Below are positions 1 through 9,245 of a DNA stretch of 64,000 nt, piece after piece. Where the stretch lies: assembly GCA_026395405.1 (NCBI GenBank), contig JAPLYU010000001.1, positions 1-64,000 on the forward strand, written 5' to 3'. The position numbers were made by a program, and so were the translations under genes. Under the pieces are notes generated by a model. The model was not told the DNA's origin. It did no database searches and saw only the letters and a program-made list of their open reading frames with translations. Position 1 is the first letter of the stretch. Each line of letters opens with the position of its first letter. The DNA is from Candidatus Saccharimonadota bacterium. Lineage in GTDB: Bacteria; Patescibacteriota; Saccharimonadia; Saccharimonadales; Saccharimonadaceae.

Positions 1-165
1 GGTGAGCTCGAGCTGGGTCAGCGAGTCGAGATGTTCGGAGAAGAACTCACAGTCGTCGAAGGGAGTATCGTTGCCTTAATCGGCAGCAAACTCTTCATCG
101 AGGATGACGACGGACTTCGCCACATCGGTCAAGTCGAGTTCTGCGTTCCGGCAGAGTGCGACTGA
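1..165 (+). CDS. Partial hypothetical protein (5' end outside window), ...VEFCVPAECD*
   Basis: Frame 1 is open from base 1 to TGA at 163-165. Confidence 0.4.
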   Translation, partial: GELELGQRVEMFGEELTVVEGSIVALIGSKLFIEDDDGLRHIGQVEFCVPAECD

Positions 166-329
166 CGAAGGGCGGGAAGCCAAGCGGGGGCGCGTGGACC
201 GTACAGTCTGCGCGCCCCCCTCTTTAATTTTTAGGAGTTGTGTTAGTATTAAAAGATGAATACAAGAGGTGGCTGCGACTATGTCGCGGCCTGTGTTGTA
301 TCTGTACATTTGAAGATAGAGGAGGAACG

Positions 330-647
330 ATGCCCGATGGTAAAAAAGACATCGGGATTGTTCCCGAGTCTGCAACCCCGTTCACGGTGCCAATCGGTGA
401 CCCGATAGAGGTCTCTGGCAAGATACATCGCGTTGTCGACCATTTGGACGATAGCTGGGGTGAGCCATACAGGACCTTGATGCTGGCCGTAACGGCCTGT
501 GGCGTCGAGACCCAACGGCAACGCATCAGCTATCCCACCGAGGGAATCGTCTGCCGTAAGTGCTGGCCCAAGGGTATATGCTACCCCGTCAAGGGCCCCA
601 GGCCTTTCGCGGACGGAACCGCGTACTTCGTCAGAAATCCATTCTGA
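330..647 (+). CDS. Hypothetical protein with cysteine motif (CRKCWPKGIC)
   Basis: ATG at 330 preceded by strong RBS (agaggaggaacg); ORF to TGA at 647; track start at 240 is probably too early. Confidence 0.55.
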   Translation: MPDGKKDIGIVPESATPFTVPIGDPIEVSGKIHRVVDHLDDSWGEPYRTLMLAVTACGVETQRQRISYPTEGIVCRKCWPKGICYPVKGPRPFADGTAYFVRNPF

Positions 648-660
648 GAGGAGGTGTAAC

Positions 661-987
661 TTGGGCGACACGGTAAAAGGGAGGTTTCGCAAACCCGTAT
701 GGCGTATCCTGCGGATGTACAGCGGTTATGCCAATCAGAGCCACGACTGTACAGCTTGCAAGGGGATAATCCATCCTGGCGAAAAGTACACTGCCGAAGT
801 TCGAGTCCTTCAGGGTCGTGACTACCCCGAGCTACACCGCTTCGAGGTGTGGAAGTACCACGATGAGTGCCCCGAAGACCCAGACAAAGAAGACTGGATG
901 CGCGATTCCGATGAGGAGTACGAGCGGTATCTGGCCGAAAAGGACAACGACACGGAGGCAGAAGCCGAAGAGCCGATGACCGCCTGA
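661..987 (+). CDS. Small acidic protein with putative zinc-binding motif (CTACKGIIHPGEKY...YHDEC)
   Basis: TTG start after RBS gagaggaggtgtaac; in frame with track ORF 499-987; C-x2-C ... H-x3-C pattern. Confidence 0.55.
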   Translation: MGDTVKGRFRKPVWRILRMYSGYANQSHDCTACKGIIHPGEKYTAEVRVLQGRDYPELHRFEVWKYHDECPEDPDKEDWMRDSDEEYERYLAEKDNDTEAEAEEPMTA

Positions 988-1028
988 CGCAGACTTCAAC
1001 ATCTTCAACTACACCCGCTTTCGGAACG

Positions 1029-1059
1029 ACCCGCCCAGGGTTTCCGAGGGCGGGTTTTT
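1029..1059 (+). terminator. Rho-independent terminator
   Basis: acccgccc-agggtttccga-gggcgggt followed by a T tract. Confidence 0.7.
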
Positions 1060-1376
1060 CCGTTTTTATCAAAAAGGTGAAAAGCGACAAGCAGACAATT
1101 TTGAAACGCAATGCCCCTTGGCAGCCGATCTGAATTATCGACCGACTGCCCATCGAGTTGCGAAGTCCTACGAATCGTTCGAACCGTCCGAGACGGAACG
1201 ACGAGACCTGTACTGTGGGCATGACCTTTTGTCCCAACAACCGCCCAGAATCAAATGATGGTAACTTTTGGATTCTCGGCATACACAGATGTCGTTATCT
1301 GGGTCGTCGGGCCAAGATAAGGCGTTGACGCATTCCAGGTCAGCCTTTTTCCCCTTTCTATCCACCCCATCTCCTT

Positions 1377-1670
1377 TCAGATATTGTCGAAGCCGGGGAC
1401 ATAAGGCCCGATGCAAAAACCGGGCGGCCCTTCGCAGGCGACCGAATAGGCGCGGAACAGAGAATGGACCTTGGAGTCTGCGCACGCCTTGACCGGGACT
1501 CCGTTGATGTCACCTAGAATGGTGATTGGTCCTGTTGGTTCAGGGAAAGCGCATTCGTAGGACTGAGCCAGAACAATGAGCTCTGCCAGTGCTTGCCTAA
1601 TTTCCTTGTCCGCTGTCGGGTTTGTACTGGGGCTAACCTCCACGATGTCAGGTGTTTGCCAATACCTCAT
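1377..1670 (-). CDS. Hypothetical protein (97 aa)
   Basis: ORF with purine-rich upstream sequence; no recognised family. Confidence 0.35.
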   Translation of the reverse strand: MRYWQTPDIVEVSPSTNPTADKEIRQALAELIVLAQSYECAFPEPTGPITILGDINGVPVKACADSKVHSLFRAYSVACEGPPGFCIGPYVPGFDNI

Positions 1671-2100
1671 CCTTTTTTCACCCCCCTATGTAGTATGTTC
1701 TCTGTTGTAGTTACAAGCTGAGGTCTCTGTGCCTGAAAACACACAGACCCCACCTTGTAATAATGTCTGCTTGTCAATGTACCTTGGAGCACAAAAGAGG
1801 CTGTAGACCCCGCCGGCTCTACAAAGTACTTATCATTGTAAGTTATACTACAATATTAGTCAACCCGTAACAGAGTAAGGTGTTGAATTCTATTTATTTT
1901 TTGACAAAGAAAATAGGGGCGGGGACGGGTCAATGAAGACCGCGCCCCGCCCCTTGTGTGCCGAGCCTGCCCCCGCTGGGCTCGACATTCTCGCCCATTG
2001 CTGGGCAAGACTTCGGTAAACCCAGGGCTTGTCAGCACCTGGATGGGGACCAAAGACGGTAAGTGGATCAGACCGTCCCTCGTTGCCGAGCTGAACTCGG

Positions 2101-2295
2101 TTACAGCGAGGAGCCGCTGCTGCTTGAGCTGGCGCCGACCGTGATGATCACGGCGATGAGAACAGCGACAGCGATTCCCGTAAGCACCCACAGGAAGATG
2201 GAGAGCTTACGCATGCCACTTTTGTGTGCGATGATCGCCCCGCCTCCGAGGAGGAAAGGAGCGACGATCAGCACTATGCCGAAGATAGTGATCAT
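2101..2295 (-). CDS. Small two-TM membrane protein (MITIFGIVLIVAPFLLGGG...)
   Basis: ATG at 2295 overlaps the stop of the upstream gene (ATGA overlap); two hydrophobic segments. Confidence 0.5.
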   Translation of the reverse strand: MITIFGIVLIVAPFLLGGGAIIAHKSGMRKLSIFLWVLTGIAVAVLIAVIITVGASSSSSGSSL

Positions 2296-2843
2296 GATGT
2301 CGCCTTCCACCAGCACCTGCCGTTGCCTTGCATCTTGTATTGATGGAAGAAATCGACCTTCCCGTAGATGCCGTACTTCATGATTGCCTGGCTGACGTGC
2401 ATGGTGACTGAACTGTACCAGCCACCCTTGACCTTGCCGTTCCAGGTGAACGGCCACTCCGGACCCCAGTCCTTCGTCATTGTGCAACTGGTCGCCGGGA
2501 TGCGCACGTAGACCGTAAGCGTCGGCAAGTAACGCGTGTGCGTCTTGACGATGCCGTTGCTCCACGAGTAGTGCACGCCGCTTCTGACGGCGTAGACCCT
2601 TTTGCCGAACACGTTGTAGATAGTGCTCGTCACCCATGCGTCCGAGCTTCCGGACGATCTGGGGGTGCCGAGCCAGCCTGACGACGACGCCCCCCTGCCG
2701 CTCAACACAGCAGTGGTTTTGCCACTACTGCTGGCGGTAGAGATGACGTAGAACTTCGGCGAGTCTGCCTTCGCGAGTGCTGGAAGAATGGCGGAGAACA
2801 CGATGACCGCCAAAGTCAGCACAATCAAGCGCTTCGTTTTCAT
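2292..2843 (-). CDS. Secreted protein with Sec signal peptide
   Basis: MKTKRLIVLTLAVIVFSAILPALAKA signal-like N-terminus; RBS cacaggagttgacc. Confidence 0.55.
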   Translation of the reverse strand: MKTKRLIVLTLAVIVFSAILPALAKADSPKFYVISTASSSGKTTAVLSGRGASSSGWLGTPRSSGSSDAWVTSTIYNVFGKRVYAVRSGVHYSWSNGIVKTHTRYLPTLTVYVRIPATSCTMTKDWGPEWPFTWNGKVKGGWYSSVTMHVSQAIMKYGIYGKVDFFHQYKMQGNGRCWWKATS

Positions 2844-3183
2844 GGTCAACTCCTGTGAGAAGTATCCTGGGTAGTAGCGCCCGCCACTACTTTGGTGCCC
2901 TCTCTCTTAGAGTTGAATGTCAGTCGAACCTCCTTTATGCGGGGGCCAATGATCACATCAGCACTGTTCCTTCTAGAACATTGTGCAAAGCGATCCCTTT
3001 AAAGAACTTCTTCGCCACAACACCCGCACTTTCTTTTGTCCGCAGTAGACCAGGGAGACCAACAGGTTTCCCACGGTTTTCTAGGCGTCCTCTTGAAAGC
3101 GCGAAGATAAAGAATATAGTATACCTAATTCGATAATTTGTCAATTTTATATAACTATAGTTGTTTATTGTTGTATAATTCTC

Positions 3184-3218
3184 ATCAGTCTAAGGTGTGA
3201 AAAAGGACGGACCTTTTT
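3184..3218. repeat. Copy 1 of atcagtctaaggtgtgaaaaaggacggaccttttt repeat (terminator-like half-hairpin)
   Basis: Identical sequence recurs at 6118-6152. Confidence 0.7.
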
Positions 3219-3240
3219 TAGTTTTACTTCTGAATAGGGT

Positions 3241-3720
3241 TTATGCTGCTTTTTCTCGTTCAGCTTCCCAGCGATCTTTAACTTCTGAGTAGTGAATTTC
3301 TGTCGATTTTTCCAATCGATCCATAACTTCACGCAATTCGGGGCTGTCGGTTTCATAGGACGCGAATAAGCCCTTTTCCAGCATTGAGTTTTCTAGATCC
3401 ATGCTAATTGACAACGCTTGGACTTGCTGCACTTCTTCGGTATTAGACATGTCAATTTGTTCTTGGATATATGATGCAAAACTAGTCATTGCTGCCAGTC
3501 CAAACCGTCCGGCACTTAGCCTTACCTCACCATTATCAATTCGCGTCGAGAGGGAACGTACCCAACCAGCATGCTCTGATTCGTCAGCTGCAATATCTTC
3601 CCAAAACTCCTTATCGTCAGGAAATAGGGTAGCATAATGACTGTATAATTTGTTCAATAACTCTTCGTTTTCAATAAATGAAAATAATGTCGTATCGTTG
3701 CTATTTTTTGAATCATCCAT
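3241..3720 (-). CDS. Ferritin-like/rubrerythrin-like domain protein
   Basis: Helical protein with DESEHAGW (ExxH) motif and repeated acidic helices. Confidence 0.6.
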   Translation of the reverse strand: MDDSKNSNDTTLFSFIENEELLNKLYSHYATLFPDDKEFWEDIAADESEHAGWVRSLSTRIDNGEVRLSAGRFGLAAMTSFASYIQEQIDMSNTEEVQQVQALSISMDLENSMLEKGLFASYETDSPELREVMDRLEKSTEIHYSEVKDRWEAEREKAA

Positions 3721-3762
3721 ACATCTATTCTATCAATTAATAGCCAATAGCCGCAAAAGTAT

Positions 3763-3800
3763 AAAAGGTCCGTCCTTTTTATCCACAGAAAGGATGGGTC
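3763..3800. terminator. Hairpin related to the GGTCC-RTCC repeat family
   Basis: AAAAGGTCCGTCCTTT-ttatccacag-AAAGGATGGGTCTTTT; arm differences are G-U compatible. Confidence 0.6.
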
Positions 3801-3814
3801 TTTTTAATAAATTT

Positions 3815-4111
3815 TTATTTATTGCGCCGCTGTCTGGTTGGTTTCAAGAGTAAGTTAGCATGTTCGGCAAGTTCTTGAAATTTTCGGACACCCCCCTCCA
3901 AATCGTCAGGGGATAGTTCACGTTTCATGAATAATTGGTTTAGTCTGTAGCGTTTTTGTGACCAAAGCACTGGGTTGGTGCTTTTGTCCGTATGTATCAG
4001 CCAGTCTATAAGTTCTTTTACTTCAGAAAACTCTTTAATTACTTCTTGAGGGCTACCGCGTTCCGGTGTTTCGGCTGAATTGTCTGAAACGAACCGTTCT
4101 CGTTCTGACAT
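3815..4111 (-). CDS. Hypothetical protein (98 aa)
   Basis: Intact ORF between two annotated genes on the same strand. Confidence 0.5.
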   Translation of the reverse strand: MSERERFVSDNSAETPERGSPQEVIKEFSEVKELIDWLIHTDKSTNPVLWSQKRYRLNQLFMKRELSPDDLEGGVRKFQELAEHANLLLKPTRQRRNK

Positions 4112-4131
4112 ATTAACCCCTAACTACTATT

Positions 4132-5355
4132 TTACGCCGCTTTGGTAATTTCCTGCATAATCTTTACCATCGAGCTATTCGTTTCACGGTCCTCTTTCAG
4201 CCTGTTCCCTTTGCTACCAGTAAATAGTACACCGTCATTAACATAGCCCATTCGGACGTTGTGTAGAGCCCTAAGGATGCAATAGCTCGACATCTTTTTT
4301 GTGTCCCTATATTCGCATCGTTGCAAACAATTGACGCATGGGCCCAAGTCAATTCTTTCGCCTCTATTAATCCTTCGCACGAATTCGTTCTCGTACGCCC
4401 GCCCCGGCATCCCAACCGGACTAGTCATAACGACAATCGGGTCGTTGTTCGGGTTGTCCATGTGATAGTCTTTGAACTCCTGCGCGGCGTTGATTTCATC
4501 CGTTGCAATAAAGCGGGTCGACATTTGAACACCTTTGGCACCAAGTGCTAGCATTTTATCGATATCGCCCCTGTCCCAGCTACCACCGGCTGCGATTATC
4601 GGAATCTCGAACGGCACTTCAGGGTCACCTTGATACCATAATTTATATTCAGCGTCCAGGGCGTATCTCCCCATCATTTCGACAAGTTGCGGGACTACCG
4701 TTTCGAGACTATATTCAGAAGTTCCGATATCTTTGGGCTTAGCCCCCAAATGGCCTCCGGCATCATTAGGAGTTTCGACAATAATGGCCGAGGGCAAAAG
4801 GGTTTTGCCGTAAATCTTTTCCCATTGTTCGCCGTAATCTCTTTGCCATCTGTTAATAATTACTCTTGCAGCCTTGGCGCTGCTGACAATTGGAATCATT
4901 TCTGGAGTTTCATCTGGTGAAATGTCGTATTTTTCGGCGTATTCCATAACATGTCCCGGCAGATCCAACGGCAGGCCTGCCCCCGACGCAATGCCGCCAA
5001 CTTTATTTTGAACAGCAACACCGACTGATTCTTTATACCCGGTCACTGCGACCATCAAATTCACTAAAACGTTATTATTTTTACTAAGATTTTTAGCTTT
5101 TTTGATTCTATCGCCTAAAACTTCGTAGCCTCTTTCAAGATAATCTCTGCTGGTTACGATGCCTTCTTCCAAACCCCCGCCAACACCCGCGACGGTTCCA
5201 TATCCGCCCAATTTTACGAACTTTGAAACCGCCTCTTCAGTAGTTAAGCCAATCGACATACCCCCTAAAACGGCAGGAAATTCAGCTTCAAGTTTTCCTA
5301 TCCGTAATGGTGCTAATTTTTCGCTCACAATTTGACCTACTATAACAGATAACAC
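4132..5355 (-). CDS. Nitronate monooxygenase family (FMN TIM barrel)
   Basis: FPAVLGGMSIGLTTEEAV, IPIIAAGGSWDRGDIDKMLALGAKGVQMSTRFIATDE motifs. Confidence 0.85.
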   Translation of the reverse strand: MLSVIVGQIVSEKLAPLRIGKLEAEFPAVLGGMSIGLTTEEAVSKFVKLGGYGTVAGVGGGLEEGIVTSRDYLERGYEVLGDRIKKAKNLSKNNNVLVNLMVAVTGYKESVGVAVQNKVGGIASGAGLPLDLPGHVMEYAEKYDISPDETPEMIPIVSSAKAARVIINRWQRDYGEQWEKIYGKTLLPSAIIVETPNDAGGHLGAKPKDIGTSEYSLETVVPQLVEMMGRYALDAEYKLWYQGDPEVPFEIPIIAAGGSWDRGDIDKMLALGAKGVQMSTRFIATDEINAAQEFKDYHMDNPNNDPIVVMTSPVGMPGRAYENEFVRRINRGERIDLGPCVNCLQRCEYRDTKKMSSYCILRALHNVRMGYVNDGVLFTGSKGNRLKEDRETNSSMVKIMQEITKAA

Positions 5356-5472
5356 AAGGTATGACCAATTATCGTTCCATATATTTGCTTTACAAATAAA
5401 TTGATATGAAATAAACTTAGATAAAACTTAATAGAAACTAAAATTTATGTAATTCTCGGTGGAGAAATTAAG

Positions 5473-6075
5473 GTGGGTAACTGCGTGCCAAGCCGAAACG
5501 TAATTAAGGTTAACTTGCCGGTTAGTTATTATCACGTCTATGCTCGAGGCTCGAACAAACATCACATTTTTGGGGACGAGTCCGATTACCTGTATTTTTT
5601 ATCTCTTTTTACGCGTTACTTATCAAAAGAAAAATCTGATCCGCAATCAATCGACAATTATCAAAAATTATACGATTCGATTGAAGTACTAGCATATTGC
5701 TTGATGCAAAATCATTTCCATTTGTTACTGTATCAGATTGAAGAGGGCGGTATGTCGAAATTGATGCATGGAATTATGACCAGTTACAGCCGGTATTTTA
5801 ATCACAAATATAGCAGAAGTGGCCCTCTATTTGAAAGTCGCTACAAAGCATCGATGATTACGTCCGACGAATATTTATTGCATATAAGTCGTTATATTCA
5901 CTTAAACCCAGACGAATGGATAGATTATCCGCACTCGTCAGTCAGAGCCTATCTGTATAACGATATGCCCGACTGGATGAACAAAAAACGTATAGCCGAG
6001 CTGTACGGATCAGCAGTTAACTACCATAGATTCCTTGAAGACTACCAAAATAAAGATGAAAAAATCGAAATTTAA
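5473..6075 (+). CDS. REP-associated tyrosine transposase / IS200-like Y1_Tnp (RAYT)
   Basis: YYHVYARGSNKHHIF, LMQNHFHLLL (HUH), GPLFESRYKA, YIHLNP motifs; start may be GTG/internal. Confidence 0.85.
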   Translation: MGNCVPSRNVIKVNLPVSYYHVYARGSNKHHIFGDESDYLYFLSLFTRYLSKEKSDPQSIDNYQKLYDSIEVLAYCLMQNHFHLLLYQIEEGGMSKLMHGIMTSYSRYFNHKYSRSGPLFESRYKASMITSDEYLLHISRYIHLNPDEWIDYPHSSVRAYLYNDMPDWMNKKRIAELYGSAVNYHRFLEDYQNKDEKIEI

Positions 6076-6078
6076 ACA

Positions 6079-6156
6079 CAAAAAAGGTCCATCCTTTCCG
6101 TTTGTTGTATTTTTATCATCAGTCTAAGGTGTGAAAAAGGACGGACCTTTTTTGTT
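6079..6156. repeat. Full hairpin downstream of RAYT (repeat copy 2)
   Basis: AAAAAGGTCCATCCTTT ... AAAGGACGGACCTTTTTT inverted arms; right half matches 3184-3218. Confidence 0.7.
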
Positions 6157-6210
6157 TGGGGCCTAAAAACACCGATACCTAAACTGGGGTATTTGGTGTA
6201 TTATTAATAT

Positions 6211-7812
6211 ATGAAGAAGTGGACTGTGGTTATCATTCTTGCTTCTGCCATGTTCGTCATGGTACTTGATAGCACGGTCATGAATGTCTCGATTTCTGCC
6301 GTAGTGAAAGATTTGAATACTACGGTCAGCGCCATGCAGGGCGCAATTACCTTTTATACGTTAACAATGGCTGCGTTAATGCTGTTGGGCGGGAAATTAG
6401 GTGACGTATGGGGGCGTAAAAGGGCGCTGGTGATAGGTGCTATGGTTTATGCGCTGGGGTCATTAATTACCGCCCTCAGCCAAACTTTCGCCCAATTATT
6501 CGTCGGTTGGTCAATCATAGAAGGACTTGGCGCAGTATTGGTAATACCAGCGATTGCTGCACTGGTCGCAACCAATTATAAGGGGGGCGACAGGCTTAAG
6601 GCTTATGCAATAATCGGTGGAGTGTCCGGGGCTGCAGCCGCTGCCGGCCCGTTAATCGGTGGATATTTCACGACTTACTTGTCGTGGAGATATGTATTTG
6701 TCGGCGAAGTGATAATTATGGCCGTGGTATTGCTATTTTCAAGACTTATTTACGACGAAAAACTAAAAGGAAAAATACCAAAAATCGATTTGGCAAGCGT
6801 TCTGCTATCCGCCAGCGGCTTTACGGTGTTAGTATTCGGAATGCTACAAAGCAAAGTTTGGGGATGGATACGGCCTCGGTCAATTCCTACTATTAATGGA
6901 GTCGAAATAGCACCGTTTGGCATTTCCCTAACAGCCTGGTTGATTCTGGCCGGATTGATATTACTATACTTTTTCATCAAGCGTCAGCAAAAGCTGGAAC
7001 GCGAAAACAAGAATCCGTTAGTTAAGGTGTCTATGCTGAAAATCCCACAGCTTCGAAGCGGCCTCACGGTGCTGATGGGTCAATATTTGGTAATCGGTGC
7101 TGTATTTTTTGTAATTCCGGTTTATCTGCAAATGACACTTGGCATGGACGCTTTACAAACGGGATTAAAGATTCTCCCTCTTTCAATTGCGCTGATATTG
7201 TTTTCTATAGTTGGCACCAGGCTCGCCGGTTCATGGTCCACCAAAAAGATTGTGAAAACTGGCCAATATCTGCTGGTCTTTGGCGTTGTCATGTTGATCG
7301 GTTCTATTGACACCGAACTTAAAAACGGCTTTTTTGCGATAGGTATGTTCGTGTTGGGAGGCGGTCTCGGCCTGTTGGCTTCACAGCTTGGGAATGTAAA
7401 TATTTCGTCCGTACCGGATAAAGATTCCAGCGAAGTCGGAGGCGTGCAGGGCGTCTTCCAAAACCTAGGCACTACAATAGGGACAGCCTTGATTGGATCG
7501 GTACTGGTCGGTGCATTAACAACCTCATTCGTCTCAAACATTCAGTCATCCGATTTACCGTCCAATGTAAAAAGCTATGTCCAAACCAATAGCCAAGCCG
7601 GTGTTGCAATCGTTCCCGTTAGCGAAGTACAGTCTTATGCTGAATCTCAAGGACTGAGTGCCCAGGAAGCAGCCACGGTCAGCGATACCTATGCCAGCTC
7701 GCAGGTAAAAGCCCTTAGGAGCGCACTGTTCATACTGCTGATTGTTTCACTAATGGCCACACTTTTTGCCAATAACATCCCTGATACAATGGTCAAATCA
7801 AAGAAACAATAG
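6211..7812 (+). CDS. MFS transporter, DHA2 / EmrB-QacA-like drug efflux
   Basis: MVLDSTVMNVSISAV, GGKLGDVWGRKRAL, 14 predicted TM segments. Confidence 0.9.
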   Translation: MKKWTVVIILASAMFVMVLDSTVMNVSISAVVKDLNTTVSAMQGAITFYTLTMAALMLLGGKLGDVWGRKRALVIGAMVYALGSLITALSQTFAQLFVGWSIIEGLGAVLVIPAIAALVATNYKGGDRLKAYAIIGGVSGAAAAAGPLIGGYFTTYLSWRYVFVGEVIIMAVVLLFSRLIYDEKLKGKIPKIDLASVLLSASGFTVLVFGMLQSKVWGWIRPRSIPTINGVEIAPFGISLTAWLILAGLILLYFFIKRQQKLERENKNPLVKVSMLKIPQLRSGLTVLMGQYLVIGAVFFVIPVYLQMTLGMDALQTGLKILPLSIALILFSIVGTRLAGSWSTKKIVKTGQYLLVFGVVMLIGSIDTELKNGFFAIGMFVLGGGLGLLASQLGNVNISSVPDKDSSEVGGVQGVFQNLGTTIGTALIGSVLVGALTTSFVSNIQSSDLPSNVKSYVQTNSQAGVAIVPVSEVQSYAESQGLSAQEAATVSDTYASSQVKALRSALFILLIVSLMATLFANNIPDTMVKSKKQ

Positions 7813-7827
7813 ATAGCGAGGAATAAC

Positions 7828-8919
7828 TTGGCAACTACAAAAACGACAGCATTGAAGCCCGCACAACCAAACTGGCTAATAATCGGTTTAATAGCATTTG
7901 TAAGCGCATTTATTTTTATATTACCGTTTTGGGGGACTATCTGCATGTCGGTTCTACTTGCATTTCTGTTATACCCAATATTCCACTGGCTTAAAAAACA
8001 CATGCCAGAGGGTGCAGCCTCATTTGTAACATTATTTTTCGTCCTGATTATTATCGCAATACCGGTCGCATTCATAGGATATGTGTTTATAGCCCAGGCG
8101 ATTACCATCGCACAAAACCTTGCAGGTGCCAGCCAGAGTGCAGGTAGTCAACTGGCTCAGATAAGTAGCAATGTCGCAAACGCCATCAACAGCCTCCTGG
8201 CACCGCTCGGCGCCAAGGAATACGTCACCAGCACCGATATTGTTAATTTAGCCCACAAAATACTACCCGACATGATTAATCATATAGTGAACTCTTTGCT
8301 CAGTTTTTTGGGTAATCTGCCAAAAGTATTCACTAGCGTCATTGTTTTTTGCTTTGTATTCACCGCGCTTCTTCGGCACAACAAATCAGCCATAGCGTTT
8401 TTCGGGTCACTAATGCCATTTGATAAAAAAACTAGCGGCAAGTACTTCGAAAGATCAGGTCTTATCGTCTCTGCCAGTTTAAGAGGACAGTTTATCATTT
8501 CTTTTGTCACCGCAATAGCTTCGGCCTTCGTTCTAATTTTTCTGGGTCTGGGTCAATATTTTGTGTTGTTTACAATTATTTTCACGCTTCTTGGTATGGT
8601 ACCGCTGGGCGCCGGTATCTTGATGATTCCTATCTGTATTATTTCAATGATGACGGGTAATTTTTGGCCCGGATTTATCGTCCTGCTGGTCTATCTGCTA
8701 ATAATTTGCAACATCGACAGCGTCCTACGCCCTCACTTGATTCCCAAAAAGGCCAATATGATACCGGCAGTTGTTACTCTGGCAACATTTTGTGGGATCT
8801 ATTATTTCGGTGTATTGGGAATTATCTATGGTCCGCTGATTGTCATTCTTCTAAGCACAACGGCAGACATTTACATATCGAGTCGCAAACCAGAGGACGC
8901 CAAGGCTGTAGTCGGCTGA
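7828..8919 (+). CDS. AI-2E family transporter (UPF0118)
   Basis: Multi-TM protein with C-terminal GVLGIIYGPLIVILL motif; TTG start. Confidence 0.85.
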   Translation: MATTKTTALKPAQPNWLIIGLIAFVSAFIFILPFWGTICMSVLLAFLLYPIFHWLKKHMPEGAASFVTLFFVLIIIAIPVAFIGYVFIAQAITIAQNLAGASQSAGSQLAQISSNVANAINSLLAPLGAKEYVTSTDIVNLAHKILPDMINHIVNSLLSFLGNLPKVFTSVIVFCFVFTALLRHNKSAIAFFGSLMPFDKKTSGKYFERSGLIVSASLRGQFIISFVTAIASAFVLIFLGLGQYFVLFTIIFTLLGMVPLGAGILMIPICIISMMTGNFWPGFIVLLVYLLIICNIDSVLRPHLIPKKANMIPAVVTLATFCGIYYFGVLGIIYGPLIVILLSTTADIYISSRKPEDAKAVVG

Positions 8920-9078
8920 GATTCTGTGAAGTAGGGAGGGCGAGATAGCGCTCACTTTGTTCGCTTCTCCGCTCGTTTGCGAAAAAATGTAAACACTTTT
9001 TCGCTTCAATCGCTACGCCGAACAGGCGGTTGCGTCGGTTTCACCGACGCCCGCGAGTTCAAATCACGCGCCTCAGTC

Positions 9079-9114
9079 AATTTAAAAGGCGACCAAATGG
9101 TCGCTTTTTAAATT
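9079..9114. terminator. Bidirectional hairpin terminator
   Basis: aatttaaaaggcgacc-aaat-ggtcgctttttaaatt. Confidence 0.75.
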
Positions 9115-9203
9115 GGCGGAGAGGGCGAGATTCGAACTCGCGGTACCATTGCTGACACGACAGTTTTCAAGACTGTTCCCTTAAACCACTCGGGCACCTC
9201 TCC
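9114..9203 (-). tRNA. tRNA-Ser (anticodon UGA), CCA encoded
   Basis: GGAGAGGTGCCCGAGTGGTTTAAGGGAACAGTCTTGAAAACTGTCGTGTCAGCAATGGTACCGCGAGTTCGAATCTCGCCCTCTCCGCCA; type II variable arm. Confidence 0.95.
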
Positions 9204-9245
9204 GGGTGCATGGTTACGTTGACAATAATAACAGATACGAACGTC

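Noticed and set aside
581-1282. 233-aa minus-strand ORF in the GC-rich left end
   Set aside because: Overlaps two better-supported plus-strand genes with strong RBS; no coding character
3184-6156. CRISPR-like array from the repeated hairpins
   Set aside because: Only 2-3 copies kilobases apart with genes between; no cas genes
7122-7541. Antisense ORF (139 aa) inside the MFS gene, and similar antisense ORFs at 7689-8108, 13746-14261, 14926-15507, 16170-16568, 17025-17429
   Set aside because: Opposite strand of well-supported genes, no RBS or family resemblance; typical shadow ORFs
8916-9078. Complete plus-strand tRNA or tmRNA upstream of tRNA-Ser
   Set aside because: No 5' acceptor matching GCCTCAG and no CCA; T stem has an A-A mismatch; no tag reading frame recognised
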